Source of the DNA: Sphingomonas kyeonggiensis
GTDB taxonomy: Bacteria; Pseudomonadota; Alphaproteobacteria; Sphingomonadales; Sphingomonadaceae
Reading direction: 5' to 3'
NCBI RefSeq assembly: GCF_014204495.1
Contig: NZ_JACHLN010000003.1
Span: forward strand, 1 to 64,000
Length of the DNA stretch: 64,000 nt
A program made the translations under genes and the position numbers. This document shows, one piece after another, positions 61,770-64,000 of the stretch. Each line of letters begins with the position of its first letter. Position 1 is the first letter of the stretch. The notes beneath the pieces are model-generated. The model was given only the letters and a program-made list of their open reading frames with translations. It had not been told where the DNA came from and made no database searches.

Positions 61770-63950
61770 TTGGCCCGCACCCGGCTGCTGCTGGAATGGG
61801 CGGCGATCGCCCTGCTGGCGCTGGCCGTTTCCTGCGGCCTGGTGCTGGGCGGCGGCGTCTCCCGGCTCGACAGCGCGCTCTATGACGGCCTGGTCCGCTT
61901 CCGCGCCGCGCCGCCCTCCGACCGGATACTGATCGTCGCGATCGACGATGCCAGCGTTGCCGCGCTCGGCCATTGGCCTTGGCGCCGCGACATCCATGCC
62001 CAGGCGCTCGCGCGCATGACGGCTGCCCGGCCCGCCGCGATCGCCTATGACGTGCTCTTCACCGAGCCCGCCGCGCGCCCCGCCGAGGATCAGGCGCTGG
62101 CCGGGGCGATGCGCCGCGTGCCGATCGCCCTGCCCATCCTGCTCGAGGCACCCGGCACCGCCGGCAGGGAATTCGATGCGACCCTTCCGATCTCGCCCGA
62201 GCGCGAGGCGGCGGCGCTCGGCCATGTCGCGCTGCCGCACGATCCGGATGGCAGCGCCCGCGCCGCGCTGCTCGCCCTCGACATCGACGGCCACCCCTTC
62301 CCGCATCTCGCCGAGACGGCCTATCGCCTTGCCAACCGCGCGCCCTCGCCGGCCTTTGCCCGCGCCGCCGCGCAGGGCGACTACCGGGTGTTCGTGCCCT
62401 ATGCCGCAGCGGGCAGCTTCCGCACCGTGCCGTTCAAGGACGTGCTCGCGGGCGACGTCCCCCAGGGCTTCCTCGATAACAAGCTGATCCTGGTCGGCGC
62501 CACCGCGGCGGGCCTTGGCGACCGGCATTTCGTCGCGGGCGCGGGCACCCTGCCCGGCGTGGAGGTGCAGGCCAATCTGCTGAACGCGCTGCTCGCCGAC
62601 CGGTTCGTCCAGCTCGCATCGACGCCGTGGCGCCTGCTCTTCGCCGGCTTGCCCAGCATCATCCTGCTGCTGCTCTTCCTGCGGCTGCGGCCGACCCAGT
62701 CCCTGCTCGCGGCGCTGGCGATCTTCGCGGTGACGGCGATGCTGCCCATCGCCCTGCTCCTGCTCGCCGGCATCTGGATCCCGCCGGTATCGGCACTGCT
62801 GGCGCTCGCGCTGGTCTATCCGCTCTGGGGATGGCGCCGGCTGAGCGCGATCCACCGCGCGATGTCCGACGAGCTGACCCGCTTCGGGGCGGACAGCGCC
62901 ATCGCCCCTTCCGCGCCCGTCGGGCTCGATCCGACGGGCAGCAATGCGCTGGCGCTGAGCAGCTCGATCGCGCGCCTGCGCGATCTCAAGCAGTTCGTCG
63001 CGGACACGATCGAGGGCGTTGCCGATCCGCTGATCGTGACGACCCTGTCAGGCGAAGTGCTCCTGGCCAACCAGCCCGCGCAACTGCTGCTCGACGGCCC
63101 GCTCGACCTGTCGGAAGTGGCGCGGCTGATCCGCGAACCGGCAGCTGAGGACGTGCGGCTTTCCGACGGACGCAGCTTCTCGCCGCGCAAGACCGCCCTC
63201 ACCGGCGCAAGCGCCGAGCAGCGCGGCTGGATCCTGCTGCTCGCCGATATCACCGCGATCCGCGCCGCGGAGCGCGACCGCGAGGTCGCGATCGAGTTCC
63301 TCAGCCACGACATGCGCTCCCCCCAGGCCGCGATCGTGGCGCTGGTCGAGGGCGAGCCGGGCAAGGACATTCCCGAAAGTCTCGCGCGCCGGCTCGCCGG
63401 CCATGCCCGCCGAACGCTGCGCCTGGCCGAGGATTTCGTGCAGTTCGCCCGGCTGGAGACCGCTGCGTTCCAGCCCGAGGAAATCGACGTGGCGGACTGC
63501 CTGGCCGAAGCGAGCGACGCGGTCTGGCCGCTCGCCAACGCCAAGGGCGTGCGCATCGTCGTCGATGCCGGCTTGGAACCGCACTGTATCCAGGGCGAGC
63601 AGCAGGCATTGACGCGCACGTTGCTCAACCTGCTCGACAATGCCGTGAAATTCAGCCCCGAAGGGGGCGAGGTTCATTGCACCCTGGAAGCGGTAACGGA
63701 GGAAGGCGCACGCTGGCAGCGCGTCGAGATACGGGACGCCGGATCCGGCGTACCCGCCGAACAGCTGCCCTGGCTGTTCGAGCGCTTCGGCCCGACATCG
63801 AAGGAGAAGAAGGGCCTGAGCGCCGGCCTGGGCCTCGCCTATGCCCGCACCGTGGCGGAGCGCCACAACGGAGTTCTCGTCTATCGCGCGGCGCCAGGCG
63901 GCGGCGCCTGCTTCACCCTAGTCCTTCCCGCCAGTCCAGGGGCTGCCTGA
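61770..63950 (+). CDS. CHASE2-domain histidine kinase
   Basis: 726 residues from a TTG (AAGGCGGA about 9 nt upstream) 3 nt after the previous stop; an earlier in-frame start would lie inside the LysM gene. An N-terminal helix is followed by a periplasmic CHASE2 domain (VSRLDSALYDGLVRFRAAPP, ILIVAIDDASVAALGHWPWR, DNKLILVGATAAGLGDRHFV), three helices, a PAS-like region, HisKA with H513 (EFLSHDMRSPQAA) and HATPase_c (NLLDNAVKFSPEGG). It should phosphorylate the OmpR-type regulator encoded upstream. Confidence 0.9.
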   Translation: MARTRLLLEWAAIALLALAVSCGLVLGGGVSRLDSALYDGLVRFRAAPPSDRILIVAIDDASVAALGHWPWRRDIHAQALARMTAARPAAIAYDVLFTEPAARPAEDQALAGAMRRVPIALPILLEAPGTAGREFDATLPISPEREAAALGHVALPHDPDGSARAALLALDIDGHPFPHLAETAYRLANRAPSPAFARAAAQGDYRVFVPYAAAGSFRTVPFKDVLAGDVPQGFLDNKLILVGATAAGLGDRHFVAGAGTLPGVEVQANLLNALLADRFVQLASTPWRLLFAGLPSIILLLLFLRLRPTQSLLAALAIFAVTAMLPIALLLLAGIWIPPVSALLALALVYPLWGWRRLSAIHRAMSDELTRFGADSAIAPSAPVGLDPTGSNALALSSSIARLRDLKQFVADTIEGVADPLIVTTLSGEVLLANQPAQLLLDGPLDLSEVARLIREPAAEDVRLSDGRSFSPRKTALTGASAEQRGWILLLADITAIRAAERDREVAIEFLSHDMRSPQAAIVALVEGEPGKDIPESLARRLAGHARRTLRLAEDFVQFARLETAAFQPEEIDVADCLAEASDAVWPLANAKGVRIVVDAGLEPHCIQGEQQALTRTLLNLLDNAVKFSPEGGEVHCTLEAVTEEGARWQRVEIRDAGSGVPAEQLPWLFERFGPTSKEKKGLSAGLGLAYARTVAERHNGVLVYRAAPGGGACFTLVLPASPGAA

Positions 63951-64000
63951 CAGGGCGGCGCGGGCCAGCAGCGGCAGCACCTTCCGGGCCGAACGCGGGC

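Noticed and set aside
63918..64000. Possible C-terminus of a minus-strand gene entering from the right (RKVLPLLARAALSGSPWTGG, then a stop)
   Set aside because: Only about 27 codons are visible and it overlaps the 3' end of the kinase by 33 bp. It may be real but cannot be supported from this window.
1..64000. CRISPR arrays, rRNA and tRNA genes
   Set aside because: No regularly spaced direct-repeat array, no rRNA-like stretches and no tRNA cloverleaf were recognised by eye; short tRNAs could be missed without a search tool.

Overview
The window is a chromosomal stretch of a high-GC alphaproteobacterium, most likely Sphingomonas or a close relative. Evidence: many large TonB-dependent receptors with FecI/FecR-type regulators, sphingomonad-style small stress proteins, a dispersed intergenic repeat family built on a GGGGCGTTTG core, and SDR/IclR/AAHS-type catabolic genes. 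No rRNA, tRNA or CRISPR array was seen.

Left part (1-11 kb) looks accessory and visibly less GC-rich. It holds the start of a tyrosine integrase cut by the window edge, a FixL-FixJ heme/oxygen two-component system with a receiver-only protein, small hypothetical membrane proteins separated by copies of the intergenic repeat, and a glycosyltransferase gene split by a complete IS3-family element (1214 bp, 4-bp target duplication). 11-18.6 kb carries housekeeping/stress genes: an iron-permease-like membrane protein, hemerythrin, GlsB/YeaQ protein, a FAD oxidoreductase and small basic or Gln-rich proteins.

18.6-25.5 kb is a pectin/polysaccharide use locus on the minus strand: ECF sigma, FecR, TonB-dependent receptor with STN domain, acetyl-esterase-like hydrolase and CE8 pectinesterase. 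26-46.5 kb is a large catabolic region: PaiB-like protein, YtcJ-type amidohydrolase, TonB receptor, a 903-residue MalT-like LuxR regulator, HyuA-DUF917-permease operon, IroE-like esterase, CaiB CoA transferase, aldehyde dehydrogenase, SDR, IclR regulator, AAHS transporter, and a divergent Lrp/ornithine cyclodeaminase pair. A repeated TTACCCGT motif, spaced 20-21 bp and always in the same orientation to transcription, lies upstream of the receptor, the HyuA operon and the esterase. I infer that it is the operator of the MalT-like regulator.

47.1-50.6 kb is a lasso-peptide biosynthetic cluster (GntR regulator, 39-residue precursor, B1-B2 fusion leader peptidase, asparagine-synthetase-like cyclase) with no exporter or isopeptidase in view; the predicted core has its only acidic residue at position 9. 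51.6-58.7 kb is a Fur-box-associated heme uptake operon: ECF sigma, FecR, a receptor fused to a second small beta-barrel, heme oxygenase, DUF454 protein and TonB. 59.4-64 kb is a signalling operon: OmpR-type regulator, LysM-FecR protein and CHASE2 histidine kinase, preceded by two perfect 16-bp direct repeats.
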